DNA from: Boswellia sacra
Lineage: Eukaryota > Streptophyta > Magnoliopsida > Sapindales > Burseraceae
Length of the DNA stretch: 64,000 bases
Assembly: GCA_013180625.2 (NCBI GenBank)
Contig: SNVD02010008.1
Location: 186,001-250,000 of the forward strand
Direction of reading: 5' to 3'
The translations under genes were made by a program, and so were the position numbers. Under the pieces are notes generated by a model. That model had not been told where the DNA came from. It worked only from the letters and a program-made list of their open reading frames with translations, and made no database searches. Below are positions 33,879-43,971 of the stretch, piece after piece; the stretch's first letter is position 1, and every line of letters starts with the position of its first letter.

Positions 33879-35228
33879 CTTATTGCTAGTCCCTAGCAAT
33901 TAAAGCGTTATTATTTAGAAGTGATTTATAGAATTTTACATCCAAGGTGGTCATTATTGCACTCTCCTTGATTTTATCCAAATAAACAAACTCTCAACTG
34001 ATTTTTTTTTTTTAAATGACTCATGTACCCTTCAGTCAAGATATCTACAAACCTTCTTTTGTGCTCAGTTGACACATGACTATGGGGCTTATTAGAAATA
34101 AGCCATATCGGTTCTAGTATTTGTTTAGGCTAACAACCTTAGGTAGGGGATATTCATTCATTTTATACATTTTTTCTTTTTTTTTTCTCTCTTTTTTTTT
34201 TTTTTTTTGAAAGACTGCATCTTTAACTCATGTAGCGAGCCTTAGGCTAATGACTCCCAGACCAGTTGGCCTTAGGGCATTAGGTGTTAAGACACCCCTA
34301 CGAGCTTAACGACTCGGGTTGCCGATGCTTTATTTTTGCTTAGAAACTTGTGGATAGTGCAATGTTCAATCCCATTAAGCTTTCTCCTTAATCCATGTAG
34401 CGAGCTTTGGGCCAATAGCTCCCAAACCAGTTGGTCTTAGGGTATTAGGTGTTGAGGCACCCCTCGGGCTTAATTGCTCGAATTAAGGAGGCTACAAGAC
34501 CAAACTTATCCACCATTGCTTTCTCTCTTTTTTTCTTTTTTTTTTCTTTCGTTTTTCATTTTTTTCATTTTTTTTTTAAACTTTCCCCTTCCTTTTGTTG
34601 TTTTCCTAAACAAAACAAAAGAACTCAAATATTGCAATATTTCATTTCGCCACCCACAATCATACATCAAGGTATGTGTGTGTGTGAAGAAAGATTCATA
34701 GATACTTGCTTAATGAGCACATAAGCACATAATTTATTAAATGATAAGGTTGTGAGAGTTCATAGATTTGAATGATTCAAAGTGAAATGAATAAGACCTC
34801 CTTGTTATAAAATTCAAAAATCAAGACTAAATAATATCAAATAAGTCTTCGAAAATGTAAGAATAAAATGACAAATTGGTTAGAATAGGTTTCAAGAGTT
34901 CAAACTGGTCCTCCCTACTCTGCCATTCCTGACCCAGAATGCGTCTCAAGAGGATTTGAACTCCTTACACCGCACTCTGAATCTAATTACTAACTCGCTT
35001 TCTTTTTTTTTTTTTTGCAAGAAAAAGTAAAATTTCAAGACACACTTATGTCTACTATCCTTCCCCCCCAACTAAATGAAACATTGTCCTCAATGTTTAA
35101 ATGTAGAGAGATAAAGTATAGGAGACATTACCTGAAGCTTCTATTATTGAAGAGAGATGACCTGAAAGACTCATAAAATAACATGCTAAAAATAAAATAA
35201 AATAAAATAAACGACAAGAAGAAAAAAA
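33879..35228 (-). other. Non-coding tail between LOG and the 3' LTR
   Basis: No supported gene. It contains a direct repeat of about 80 bp (34233-34312 and 34394-34473, sharing accagttgg and cattaggtgtt) and several T-rich runs on the plus strand (34160-34209, 34530-34580). Confidence 0.6.
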
Positions 35229-35897
35229 TTACAAACGGAGATTCAAATCCAATTTGCACTTTTTGTTTTGCCCTCCTGCCCAATTAATTTGAGTACTAGC
35301 TAGGTCAGGTTCATACTCAACTTCTTGTAATTTGTCAAGTAACTCACCAGCAGAAGTGGCAGAAACAAGGATCTTTCTCGCTGAATGAGGGATAAAATTT
35401 TGTTCCACAGCTGCATCAACAAAACTTATCAAAGGATCAAAGAAATTTTTGACATTCAACAAACCTATGGGTTTTTGATGGAGATTCAGTTGGGCCCAAG
35501 AGGCAATTTGAAAAATTTCTTCAAGAGTGCCAAAGCCACCTGGTAAAGCAATAAAGGCATCTGAATTGATGAGCATATGTGCCATGCGTTCATGCATAGA
35601 GGAGACTTGTAACACCTTCCCAACCGTTTTTCCAACAATGCTTTCTACAACCAAAGCTTTAGGAATAACTCCTCAAACTTGACTGCCTCCTACATGTGCA
35701 GCTGTTGATACGCAACCCATTAACCCGAGGCTACCTCCCCCATAAACCACATGAATCTTTCTTTCAGCCAGTAGCCTACCAAGATAGTTTGCTACTTCTA
35801 CAAACTCCTCACTTTTACCCGGTCGAGATCCGCAGAATACACATATCCTTTGGATTCGACGTTGTGAAGTTCCCTCTATGTCTATGCAACTCTCTAA
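35229..35897 (-). pseudogene. LOG-like: LOG-type cytokinin riboside 5'-monophosphate phosphoribohydrolase, intronless, captured in retrotransposon
   Basis: LOG enzymes release active cytokinin bases from nucleotide precursors in the cytosol. The minus-strand frame gives RICVFCGSRPGK, VVYGGGSLGLMGCVS, then a single TGA (35673-35675), GVIPKALVVESIVGKTVGKV, MHERMAHM, ALPGGFGTLEEIFQIASWAQ, KPIGLLNV and a family-like C-terminus ending QINW and a basic tail; about 220 codons, the usual LOG length. The nucleotide-binding GGGS.GLMG and the catalytic PGGxGTxxE motif are intact; MHERK has Met for Lys. No in-frame ATG lies between the upstream stop (about 35898) and RICVFCG. Plant LOG genes have several introns; none is present here, and the orientation equals that of the element, pointing to capture through an RNA intermediate. 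Confidence 0.9.
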
Positions 35898-36199
35898 CTA
35901 TGTGTGAGGAAGAGAATAAGAGATGTGGTATTTATGGGGTGCAAAAAGGTATGCTAATGATGACATCTAAATAGGTAGCTTGGTTGCTTTTTGAAAAATA
36001 TGACAATAATGCATAGAAATTCAAAAAAAGATGATGAAATAAGACACCATAAGTCAAGCAAAAGATACAAATTCAAAAATGACAGCTATAAGGCATTAAA
36101 ATTCAAAAATGATGGGTCGCATGCATATGTACAGGTAGTTGTGACTGTGGCTCACATCTTCCTCTGGTTTTACGTCCAGAAACGGCTTAAACACCTTCT

Positions 36200-36817
36200 A
36201 TGAGTTGGGGATATGCTTCCCATCCAGTTTTCTTATAAACTGGCAAACAGGGTCATTTTGAGTCAGATTCCCAAGACTATAGCGTTCCTGCTCATCTCGG
36301 AATTGTGTCCACAAATTAAAAATTTCACGCTGCACAAGTCCACAAGAATGCGTTTCAAGAGTCGTTCGGATATCATCCAAAGACTTCTTACTCAGTCATA
36401 TTGATGAAACGGTGTTTTATCCTCCGCGATGGTTTAGACACAAAAACCCCAAAGGCAGCAGGCAACGGGGTTACAAGTCAATCTGCCCACCAATATGTGC
36501 ACACAACAGCGATGAAACAATAGCACTTTGCTCTTGCTTTTTGGCCATACGAGCTTTTATTCCCAAAAACCTGGCATTATGGGAAACAAGATTATCTGAA
36601 AACTAACAAGAGATCGAACCTTGGCTTTAATTAACCATCTTAAATCAGCAGGAATACCCTTACGCATCAACAACCTTAGTCTTTCTGCACGAGCTTTATA
36701 AATTTTAAGCAAATCATTTTGAGGAACAGAGGGAAAATGTTTGTGCAATTTTGAGAGAATGGTATCCATGTGAAGAAAATAAGAGAGAAGAAAAGAAAAT
36801 GGATGCAAGGTGAGCAA
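36200..36817 (-). pseudogene. Unassigned frame between integrase and LOG
   Basis: A broken coding stretch on the minus strand. The first part (MDTILSKLHKHFPSVPQNDL, then AERLRLLMRKGIPADLRWLI) continues after shifts through KARMAKKQEQSAIVSSLLCA to DDIRTTLETHSCGLVQREIF and ends KLDGKHIPNS. It is rich in charged residues, has no signal peptide or membrane segment, and does not look like an env-like protein. It could be an extra ORF of this Athila-like family or another acquired host sequence; I do not recognise it. Confidence 0.5.
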
Positions 36818-36897
36818 CAGTTTTTAGGGAACTGAAAAACCGACTTTAAAAGCCACGGAGTACCGTGTCCGCCACTTGACCGGGAAAAATCAATCCT

Positions 36898-38127
36898 TTA
36901 AAAGGATCGATTAAAGCAAATGGACTCTTCGTTTTGGGCAAAATTTTCAAAGAATGGTTTTAACCGTTGACCATTAACTTTAAAAACATTACCATTCTTT
37001 GGGTTCTCAATTTCAATTGCTCCATGAGGGAAAACATTTTTAACAATGAAATGCCCAGTCCAACGAGACCGAAGTTTACCAGGAAACAAATGCAATCTTG
37101 AATCATACAAAAGAACTTTTTGTGAAGGTTCAAAAGATTTTCTAACAATGTATTTGTCATGAAAAACCTTCATTTTTTTCTTTGTAGATTTTAGAATTTT
37201 CGTAAGCCTCATTCCTGATTTCTTCAAGTTCACTTAGTTGGAGTTTACGTAACTTGCAAGCATCATTCAAATTTGTGTTGAATGTTTTAATAGCCCAATA
37301 AGCTTTATGCTAAATTTCCACAGGCAAGTGACAAGGTTTTCCATAAACTAGTCTATAAGGAGACATTCCCAATGATGTTTTAAAAGCAGTTCGGTAAGCC
37401 CAAAGTGCATCATTAAGTCTTAAAGACCAATCTTTACGATTTGGGTTAACCGTTTTTTCTAAGATCTGTTTTATCTCCCTATTAGCTAATTCAACTTGTC
37501 CACTTGTTGGTGGGTGATAAGGTGTAGAAATTTTATGGGTTATTCCATATTTCTTCATTAAGGTTTCAAATGGTTTATTACAAAAATGTGTACCCCCATC
37601 ACTAATAATGGCTCGAGGAATTCCAAATCTACTCAAGATATTCTCCTTCAAGAATTTGACAACTGTTTTGTTATCATTGTTTCGACATGGAATTGCCTCG
37701 ACCCATTTTGAAACATAGTCCACTGCAACAAGGATGTACACAAAACCAAATGACGGTGGAAAGGGTCCAATAAAATCGATATCCCAACAATCAAAGATTT
37801 CAACAACAAGAATGGGATTTAAAGGCATCATGTTTCTTTTTTAAATGATCCCAATGTTTGACAATTTTCACACGTTTGGCAAAATGCATGTGCATCTTTA
37901 AATAAGGTGGGCCAATAAAATCCACATTGTAAGATCTTAGCAGCTGTTTTTCTAGATGAAAAATGTCCTCCACATACTTCAGAATGACAAAAGTTAATGA
38001 CACTACTTACCTCATTGTCGGGTATGCATCGTCTCATTATTTGGTCTGGACAATATTTGAACAGGGAAAATGGGTTGCAATGACAGTAAAAAAGTTGATT
38101 CAACCTGGTCCCACACGATACGGACAC
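36898..38127 (-). pseudogene. Athila-like integrase, frameshifted
   Basis: The zinc-binding domain (38127-37828) has HSEVCGGHFSSRKTA and CQTCENCQTLG. The core (37831-37310) has [20 protein letters not shown] with the first Asp, [12 protein letters not shown] with the second Asp, and [14 protein letters not shown] with Glu, a full DDE triad. The C-terminal part (37233-36898) has [17 protein letters not shown] and [11 protein letters not shown], characteristic of the Athila lineage. Frame changes at about 37830 and 37300 split the domain into three frames, so it is not expressed as one protein. Confidence 0.92.
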
Positions 38128-38455
38128 TGATTATTCGATCAGACTGTCGCTAGAGCACAAAAGAAAAAATTTACAAGGTGAGTAGCAACCCCAAGGTACA
38201 AGTGTAGCAACAGAATAATAAAAATTTATCAGGAAAGAATCCATTTGATAGGTGAAGTGATCAATTAATGTCTCTGTCGTTAGTCTTGAAAGACATCAGC
38301 AACGACATTGCGGCGCCATAGTCTCTATCCATTTATGTTATGATAGTTGAAATTCATTGGATGCAATTGAAGAAGTCCACTCGTATCAATGACTAGGTTA
38401 TTGCATCCGTTTAGGTCGGATTAAAATACTCACAGCTGAAGATGGTCAAGTAGTA
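38128..38455. other. Foreign 330-bp segment replacing the RNase H C-terminus
   Basis: RNase H is readable up to FRSYLI (about 38455) and integrase resumes at 38127, but the 330 bp between encode neither. The segment (caaggtgagtagcaacccc, aagtgtagcaacag) has an LTR-like flavour but no TG..CA ends or duplication that I can see. About 100 residues of RNase H and linker are missing. Confidence 0.6.
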
Positions 38456-38489
38456 AACAATGTTGGAGAGCAATTAAATAAGATCGAAA

Positions 38490-40565
38490 TTATCCCAATG
38501 CAAATAATACTGCAAGTAGTTCTTTTTCAGTTGTTGTGTAATTCATTTGCGCATCATTTAAAGTCCTACTTGCATAGTATATGACATAAGGCTTACCTTC
38601 TTTTCTTTGTCCTAAGAAAGCACCAACGGCATAGTCACATGCATCACACATCAATTCAAAAGGCAAGGACCAATCAGGAGATTGCATAATTGGAGCAGTT
38701 GTTAAAAGTCCAATTAGTGTATCAAAGGCATTTTGAAATTCTTGAGTCCATTCAAAGGAAGTATCTTTTATTAAGAGGTTACAAAGAGGTTTAGATATAG
38801 CACTGAAATTTCTTATGAACCTCCTATAAAATCCAGCATGCCCTAAGAATGAACGAACCTCTTTAACTGTTTTTGGTGGAGGCAAATGGGAAATTAATTC
38901 CACTTTTGCTTTGTCCACTTCAATTCCTTTAGAAGACACCACATGACCTAAGACAATTCCTGAAGTGACCATATAATGACATTTTTCCCAATTCAAAATA
39001 AGACCTTTTTCTACACACCTTTTTAGGACTTTTTCTAAATTTTCAAGACAATTATCAAAAGAGTTTCCAAAGACAGTTAAATCATCCATGAAAACTTCTA
39101 AACAATGCTCAACCATGTCACTGAAAATGCTTAACATGCATCTTTGAAAAGTGGCTGGGGCATTACAAAGTCCAAAAGGCATTCTCCTAAATGCAAAAGT
39201 GCCAAAGGGGCACGTGAATGTGGTCTTTTCTTGGTCTTCAAGTGCAATGGGGATTTGATAGTAGCCTGAATATCCATCAAGAAAGCAGTAGTAGGGGTTT
39301 CCTGCTACTCTTTCAAGAATTTGGTCAAGAAAGGGTAAGGGAAAATGGTCTTTTCTAGTGACAGCATTTAATTTTCTACAATCAATGCACATCCTCCAAC
39401 TAGATGAGACACGAGTTGGCAATAATTCACCCTTTTCATTTTTAACTACTGTAATGCCAGATTTCTTAGGTACTACTTGTGTAGGGCTTACCAACTTACT
39501 ATCAGAAATAGGATAGATAATTCCCACATCAAGTAGTTTGAGAACTTCAGCCCTAATGACCTCTTTCATGTGTGGATTTAATCTCCTTTGAGGTTGTTGA
39601 GATGTTTTGGCATTTTCCTCTAAATGTATTCTATGTGTGCAAATTAAAGGGTTAATGCCTTTTATATCTTTTAAAGTCCACCCAATTGCATTTTTATGCC
39701 TTTTAAGCACTTCTATCAACTTACCTTGTTGCTCGCATGTGAGGAATGAAGAAATTACCACCGGATATGTCTGATTCTCCCCAAGATATGCATATTTCAG
39801 TCCTTCAGGTAAGGGCTTCAATTCTAGCTTGGGAGCTTCATCTTCCTTGCTTTCATTCATTTGCCCCAATTCTTCAAATCTTGATTTTGAGCCTTTTTCC
39901 ATCACCTGTGCACAATCCAATAAAGAGCATATATCAGAAAGATCATGTTCTAGTTCCATGCTTGATTCTAACGAATTCACTAAACAAGTTTCCAAAGGGT
40001 CAGAAGAACTCCCTTTTTGGATGTGATCTTCCACAATAGATTCGATCATATTAGCCTCCTCAATTTCATCTTCTTCTTCATGTGGTTGTTTGCACATATT
40101 GAAAACATTTAGTTCCAATGTCATGTTCCCAAAAGATAGCTTCATGACTCCATTCCTGCAATTAATCAAAGCATTAGAGGTAGCTAGAAATGGACGTCCT
40201 AAAATGACAGGAATTGAATTACATACTTCCACTGGTTGTGTGTCCAAGACAATAAAATCCACTGGGTAAATGAATTTATCGACTTGAACTAACACATCTT
40301 CTACTACTCCTCTTGGTACTTTAATTGATCTATCAGCAAGCAAAAGAGTCACAGAAGTCGGTTTTAACTCACCTAAATTGAGTTTCTGAAAAACCGAATA
40401 TGGAAGCAAATTCACACTAGCACCAAGATCAAGTAAAGCTTGTTCAATTTTATGCTCTCCAATAACACATGAAATTGTAGGACAACCTGGATCCTTATAT
40501 TTCACTGTATTATTATTTTGAAGAATAGCACTTACTTGCTCGGCTAGAAAGGCCTTCTTTTTCAC
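38490..40565 (-). CDS. pol: Athila-like pol: protease, reverse transcriptase, partial RNase H
   Basis: An uninterrupted 691-codon frame, the longest in the window. Residues 40-190 hold a retropepsin-like domain, with LLDLGASVNLLP (Asp-Leu-Gly where most retropepsins have Asp-Thr/Ser-Gly) and VILGRPFLATSNA. RT follows from about residue 270: PSWRMCIDCRKLNAVT-like SSWRMCIDCRKLNAVTRKD, CFLDGYSGYYQI, RMPFGLCNAPATFQRCM and the catalytic box VFMDDLTVFG. RNase H starts near residue 615 (LPFELMCDACDYAVGAFLG) and is cut after TTEKELLAVLFALG by a stop at 38490. The RT looks catalytically complete; RNase H is truncated. It is not in frame with gag. Confidence 0.93.
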   Translation of the reverse strand: MKKKAFLAEQVSAILQNNNTVKYKDPGCPTISCVIGEHKIEQALLDLGASVNLLPYSVFQKLNLGELKPTSVTLLLADRSIKVPRGVVEDVLVQVDKFIYPVDFIVLDTQPVEVCNSIPVILGRPFLATSNALINCRNGVMKLSFGNMTLELNVFNMCKQPHEEEDEIEEANMIESIVEDHIQKGSSSDPLETCLVNSLESSMELEHDLSDICSLLDCAQVMEKGSKSRFEELGQMNESKEDEAPKLELKPLPEGLKYAYLGENQTYPVVISSFLTCEQQGKLIEVLKRHKNAIGWTLKDIKGINPLICTHRIHLEENAKTSQQPQRRLNPHMKEVIRAEVLKLLDVGIIYPISDSKLVSPTQVVPKKSGITVVKNEKGELLPTRVSSSWRMCIDCRKLNAVTRKDHFPLPFLDQILERVAGNPYYCFLDGYSGYYQIPIALEDQEKTTFTCPFGTFAFRRMPFGLCNAPATFQRCMLSIFSDMVEHCLEVFMDDLTVFGNSFDNCLENLEKVLKRCVEKGLILNWEKCHYMVTSGIVLGHVVSSKGIEVDKAKVELISHLPPPKTVKEVRSFLGHAGFYRRFIRNFSAISKPLCNLLIKDTSFEWTQEFQNAFDTLIGLLTTAPIMQSPDWSLPFELMCDACDYAVGAFLGQRKEGKPYVIYYASRTLNDAQMNYTTTEKELLAVLFALG

Positions 40566-41199
40566 ATTTAGTTTTTCTTTTTACAGTGCACAAGTCCTTC
40601 AAAAATTTTGCATAAGAAGGTACCTGTTTGATCACATCAAGCAAGGGAATGTTGACCTTTACCTGTTTGAAAATTTCAAAGATTTCAGAACTGTGAGTTT
40701 GCTTCTTTTGTGTGGCTAATGCTTGAGGAAATGGAGGCACAGATGAGGATATGGTTTCCTCTTCGCTAGGTGTTGGTTTAGCAGCCTCTTCCTGCCCTTT
40801 AGAGATCGATTCTTCTTCTTTCTCACAAGGGTCAGGAATGTGTTTTTCAACAATCTTACCATTGCGAAGGGTCATGACTGACTTGGCTTGGTCAAAGTAA
40901 TGGTTACTTGAACTTCCTGCATTTGAGTTAGATTGATCTTTGGGGTTTTGCAATGTTTGAGAAGGAAATTTTCCCTTTTCTTGGATGCTAAATGTCGATG
41001 CAAATTTTGCAAGAGTTTCTGACAAATTTGCTAATGTTTGAGCAGTTTGACTATTGAAAGTCTCTTGCTTTGTAATGAATGAATGCAATGTCTCTTCAAA
41101 GTCATTCCTAGGAGGAGGAGCATATGCATGATCATGAGAATTTTGAAAATTTTGTCGTGTTTGAAAAAGGGACTTGTGAAGATTGTGCATGATTGTCAT
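40513..41199 (-). pseudogene. Athila-like Gag-Pol linker
   Basis: A 228-codon hydrophilic frame with MTLRNGKIVEKHIPDP and the lineage-typical VKVNIPLLDVIKQVPSYAKF and FLKDLCTVKRK, joining Gag to protease. It overlaps the start of the pol frame by 53 bp in another frame, so a frameshift separates them here. Confidence 0.8.
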
Positions 41200-41329
41200 T
41201 TTTCCAGCTAAAATTTGGATGATTTCTCCAACCAGGATTGTAGGTTTGTGAATATGGATTGTGATTTGGCCTTTTGAAAGTGTTCAAGGCATTGGCTTCT
41301 TCATGGAGACATTCCTAAAGGCAGGCAAA

Positions 41330-41390
41330 GTTGGGCAATCATCAGTAGAATGGTCATTGTCATCACAAATGTTACAGACATTTTCTTGAA
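41330..41390 (-). pseudogene. Athila-like zinc knuckle
   Basis: Minus strand CNICDDNDHSTDDCP, a CCHC nucleocapsid motif, lies between the gag frame and the linker frame. Confidence 0.75.
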
Positions 41391-41441
41391 TAGATTTCAA
41401 TTGACCACTCTTTTTCATCTCTAGAGCCTCGACTTTTCTAG

Positions 41442-42308
41442 CTAGGGATGCGAATTTGGCTTGAAGGTCATGGTCTTCCCTAAGGTTGTAATACCTCTAT
41501 TGGATGTCGAGGTTTGGGCCTTGCTTGGTACCTCATAGGTGCCAGCAGTGTCCCAATTTTGTGCCTTTTCTGCCAAGGAATCTAGGAAGTCAAGTGCTTC
41601 CTCAGGGTCTTTTTCTTTAAATTCTCCATTACACATTAATTCCACTAGTTGCCTATCTTGAGGTGTTAACCCTTCATAGAAATGTGCAACTATTCTCCAA
41701 GTTTCAAACCCATGGTGAGGACAGGTATTAAGTAGTTCCTTATACCTATCCCAAGATTGGTAAAGGGTTTCTCCTTGTCTTTGAGAGAAATCAGAAATTT
41801 GTCTTTTAAGAGAATTTGTTCTATGGGTAGGAAAAAATTTTTTCAAAAATTGTTGTTTCATCTCATCCCATGAACTGATGGAATTCGACCTCAAATTTTG
41901 TAGCCATGTTCTAGCTTTATCTTTTAAAGAAAAAGGAAAAAGCTTTAATCTAATGGTGTTTATGCTACAATTTGGATCAGTGTAGGAGCTACATACCTCT
42001 TCAAAGAGTTTCAAGTGCGAATATGGGTTCTCCATGTCAAGGCCATGAAAAGTGGGTAGAAGTCGAACAAAACTTGGTTTGAAATTGAAATGGATTGAAT
42101 CTGGAGGAGAAACTACACAAGATGGTGCACTAGTCCTTACCGGATTCATGTAGTCTTTGAGGGTTCTTCGTTGGTTTTGATCATTTTGTTGCGAACGGTT
42201 GTCCCCTTCATCCGTGAATATTTCCTCATGATTGTTGGCCATGTTTTCTAAGGAAGATGATATTTTTCTAACAAGTCTACCACTAGATGTTCGTGACCAA
42301 ATTTTCAT
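41442..42308 (-). CDS. gag: Athila-like Gag
   Basis: A 288-codon frame, starting 111 bp inside the primer-binding site. Residues 70-235 are the retrotransposon gag fold: FKPSFVRLLPTFHGLDMENP, RLKLFPFSLKDKARTWLQNL, WDEMKQQFLKKFFP, GETLYQSWDRYKELL, FYEGLTPQDRQLVELMC. The C-terminal part is polar. The frame ends before the zinc knuckle, so this Gag lacks nucleocapsid unless a frameshift is suppressed. Confidence 0.88.
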   Translation of the reverse strand: MKIWSRTSSGRLVRKISSSLENMANNHEEIFTDEGDNRSQQNDQNQRRTLKDYMNPVRTSAPSCVVSPPDSIHFNFKPSFVRLLPTFHGLDMENPYSHLKLFEEVCSSYTDPNCSINTIRLKLFPFSLKDKARTWLQNLRSNSISSWDEMKQQFLKKFFPTHRTNSLKRQISDFSQRQGETLYQSWDRYKELLNTCPHHGFETWRIVAHFYEGLTPQDRQLVELMCNGEFKEKDPEEALDFLDSLAEKAQNWDTAGTYEVPSKAQTSTSNRGITTLGKTMTFKPNSHP

Positions 42309-42418
42309 GCAAGAAAGGAAGAAGAAAAGAGAGCAAAAGATGAAAACACAAAAATAAAAAATTTAGATCTAAGATGAGAAAAGAGAACACTTACAATTTT
42401 GCACGCCAATTTTTACCT

Positions 42419-42436
42419 TCCCCGGCAACGGCGCCA
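42419..42436 (-). other. Primer-binding site (tRNA-Asp type)
   Basis: Minus strand TGGCGCCGTTGCCGGGGA, six bases inside the 5' LTR; a site used by Athila-like and related plant Gypsy elements. Confidence 0.85.
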
Positions 42437-42442
42437 AAAACT

Positions 42443-43971
42443 TGACACATCCGAAAAAGGATTGTCTCCCAAGTATAGGAGTGTCGAAGTAATAAAACCC
42501 GGTGAGACCGGGGTCGATCCACGAGGAAGGGAATTTAAGCGTTACAAATTATAAGATAGGCAAATGTGATATGGATGATTCAAAGAAATAACAAGAGAAT
42601 ATCAATAAATATGTAAGATGGTAGGCGGTATTACCGACCATTCAAATATAAAACAAAAAGCAAGAGGAGGTAAAACCATCCATGGAAATAGGTGGTATAA
42701 CCAACCATAGTAAATTAAAGAACAATTTCATAAGGTGGTAGAACCTACCATAGTAAATAAAATAAAAAGTTCATAAACAATAGAATAATTAAAATACAAG
42801 AGGAATTAACACAATAACAATGAAGGCTAAGGTTAGGGGATCCGCCCTTGATATTTCAAATAAGGATAATTAACCCATTTTAGTTATATGAATTATATTT
42901 GTTTCATTACCAATATTTATACCACTTCTTGTAAATGGGTTCAAGCATCCAATGTGCCAATCACCATATGTCTACAACAAATCAAGGTTCCTAACTAGAT
43001 TCGTGTCGGTAAGGAAGAACCATACATCATCTAGAAAGGATCCAAGCATTTGATGTGCCAAGGATTGTCGACAATGGATCAAGACCTCCACTTTACGAGT
43101 GGTGTCAAGATTGATTAAGAAATTAAATATAAATCATATTGAATAAACATTATAAGATTAAGATTATTAAGCACATATTAAGGGTTAGAGAATCCTTATT
43201 CTCATATCAAGGGTTTCACCCTTTCACCTTAGCAAAAGAGAAATTAGAAGAACATTATAATAGAAAGAAAATAAAATGCAAGAAAAAGGAAATTCATTAA
43301 TAACATAAACACACAAAACACAATACAAGATCCTAGCCAAAGCCAAAATGTTCCAGCCAAGGCCAAGATGCCCTAATGGGTCACAAGGCACCTCTATTTA
43401 TAGATACATCCAGGGGCAAACTTGTCAAATTACAAGGGCATAATTGTCAAATATTAGTTGTAAATATCTTTGACAATTGGGATCATTAGGCACCGACTTT
43501 GACCATCAATTTTGACATCGAAATGTTGTGAATTTTAATCACATGTCTTCATGAAAGTTGTAGATATTTCTCTCAGCTTTCTAGAACATATTGATTTGCA
43601 CAATTTGGATACGTATTTTGAGAGATACGGTCCAAATACTGAGGCCTGGTCAGACTGGGCCGAGACTGTAGATGGGTTCACTTCAAGCCCAATTTTGGTC
43701 CACTAAGAGCCCGAATTTGATGATTCTTGTGAAATGCAATCTTATAGACAATTAAATCAGCTTTCCAAAACATTAAGAATTGCACCATTCTGATCTATAA
43801 ATAGAGAGTTATGCCCATTTTACCGAACCTGTAACAAAACCAAAATTAAGAGAAATTAATTCCAAAGATGCAAATGCTACAAATATGCTTAAGTTGAGGA
43901 ATTTAATGACACTATTAATGCAATATGATGAACTAAACTCTTATTAAACATGCATATTTAAGTGTTCATCA
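42443..43971 (-). repeat. Athila-like 5' LTR (1529 bp)
   Basis: Minus strand TGATGAACAC..GATGTGTCA. A strong TATA box is read on the minus strand as CTATAAATAGAGG (plus-strand 43391-43404; equivalent at 33284-33298 in the 3' LTR). Confidence 0.92.
43391..43404 (-). promoter_or_regulatory. TATA box of the Athila-like LTR
   Basis: Minus strand TCTATAAATAGAGG, conserved in both LTRs; it would drive the full-length transcript that includes the LOG copy. Confidence 0.65.

Larger units (their letters stand above)
32336..43971 (-). mobile_element. Athila-like Gypsy retrotransposon with an acquired LOG gene
   Basis: Minus-strand element of 11.6 kb with 1529-bp LTRs at 32336-33864 and 42443-43971. 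I count about 14 differences between them, near 99.1% identity, so insertion was recent. A tRNA-Asp-type primer site borders the 5' LTR. Order on the minus strand: gag, zinc knuckle, Athila-type linker, protease, RT, RNase H (truncated), integrase, an unassigned frame, an intronless LOG gene, polypurine tract, 3' LTR. Frames are broken by shifts near 41440-41200, 40560, 38490, 37830 and 37300. No target-site duplication is present (left flank cacgt, right flank tacca). Confidence 0.92.

Noticed and set aside
36200..36817. Env-like protein of an Athila-type element
   Set aside because: The position fits, but no signal peptide, membrane segment or Cys pattern is seen.
39746..40039. Plus-strand frames within the Athila-like pol
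   Set aside because: Shadows of the 691-codon minus-strand pol frame.
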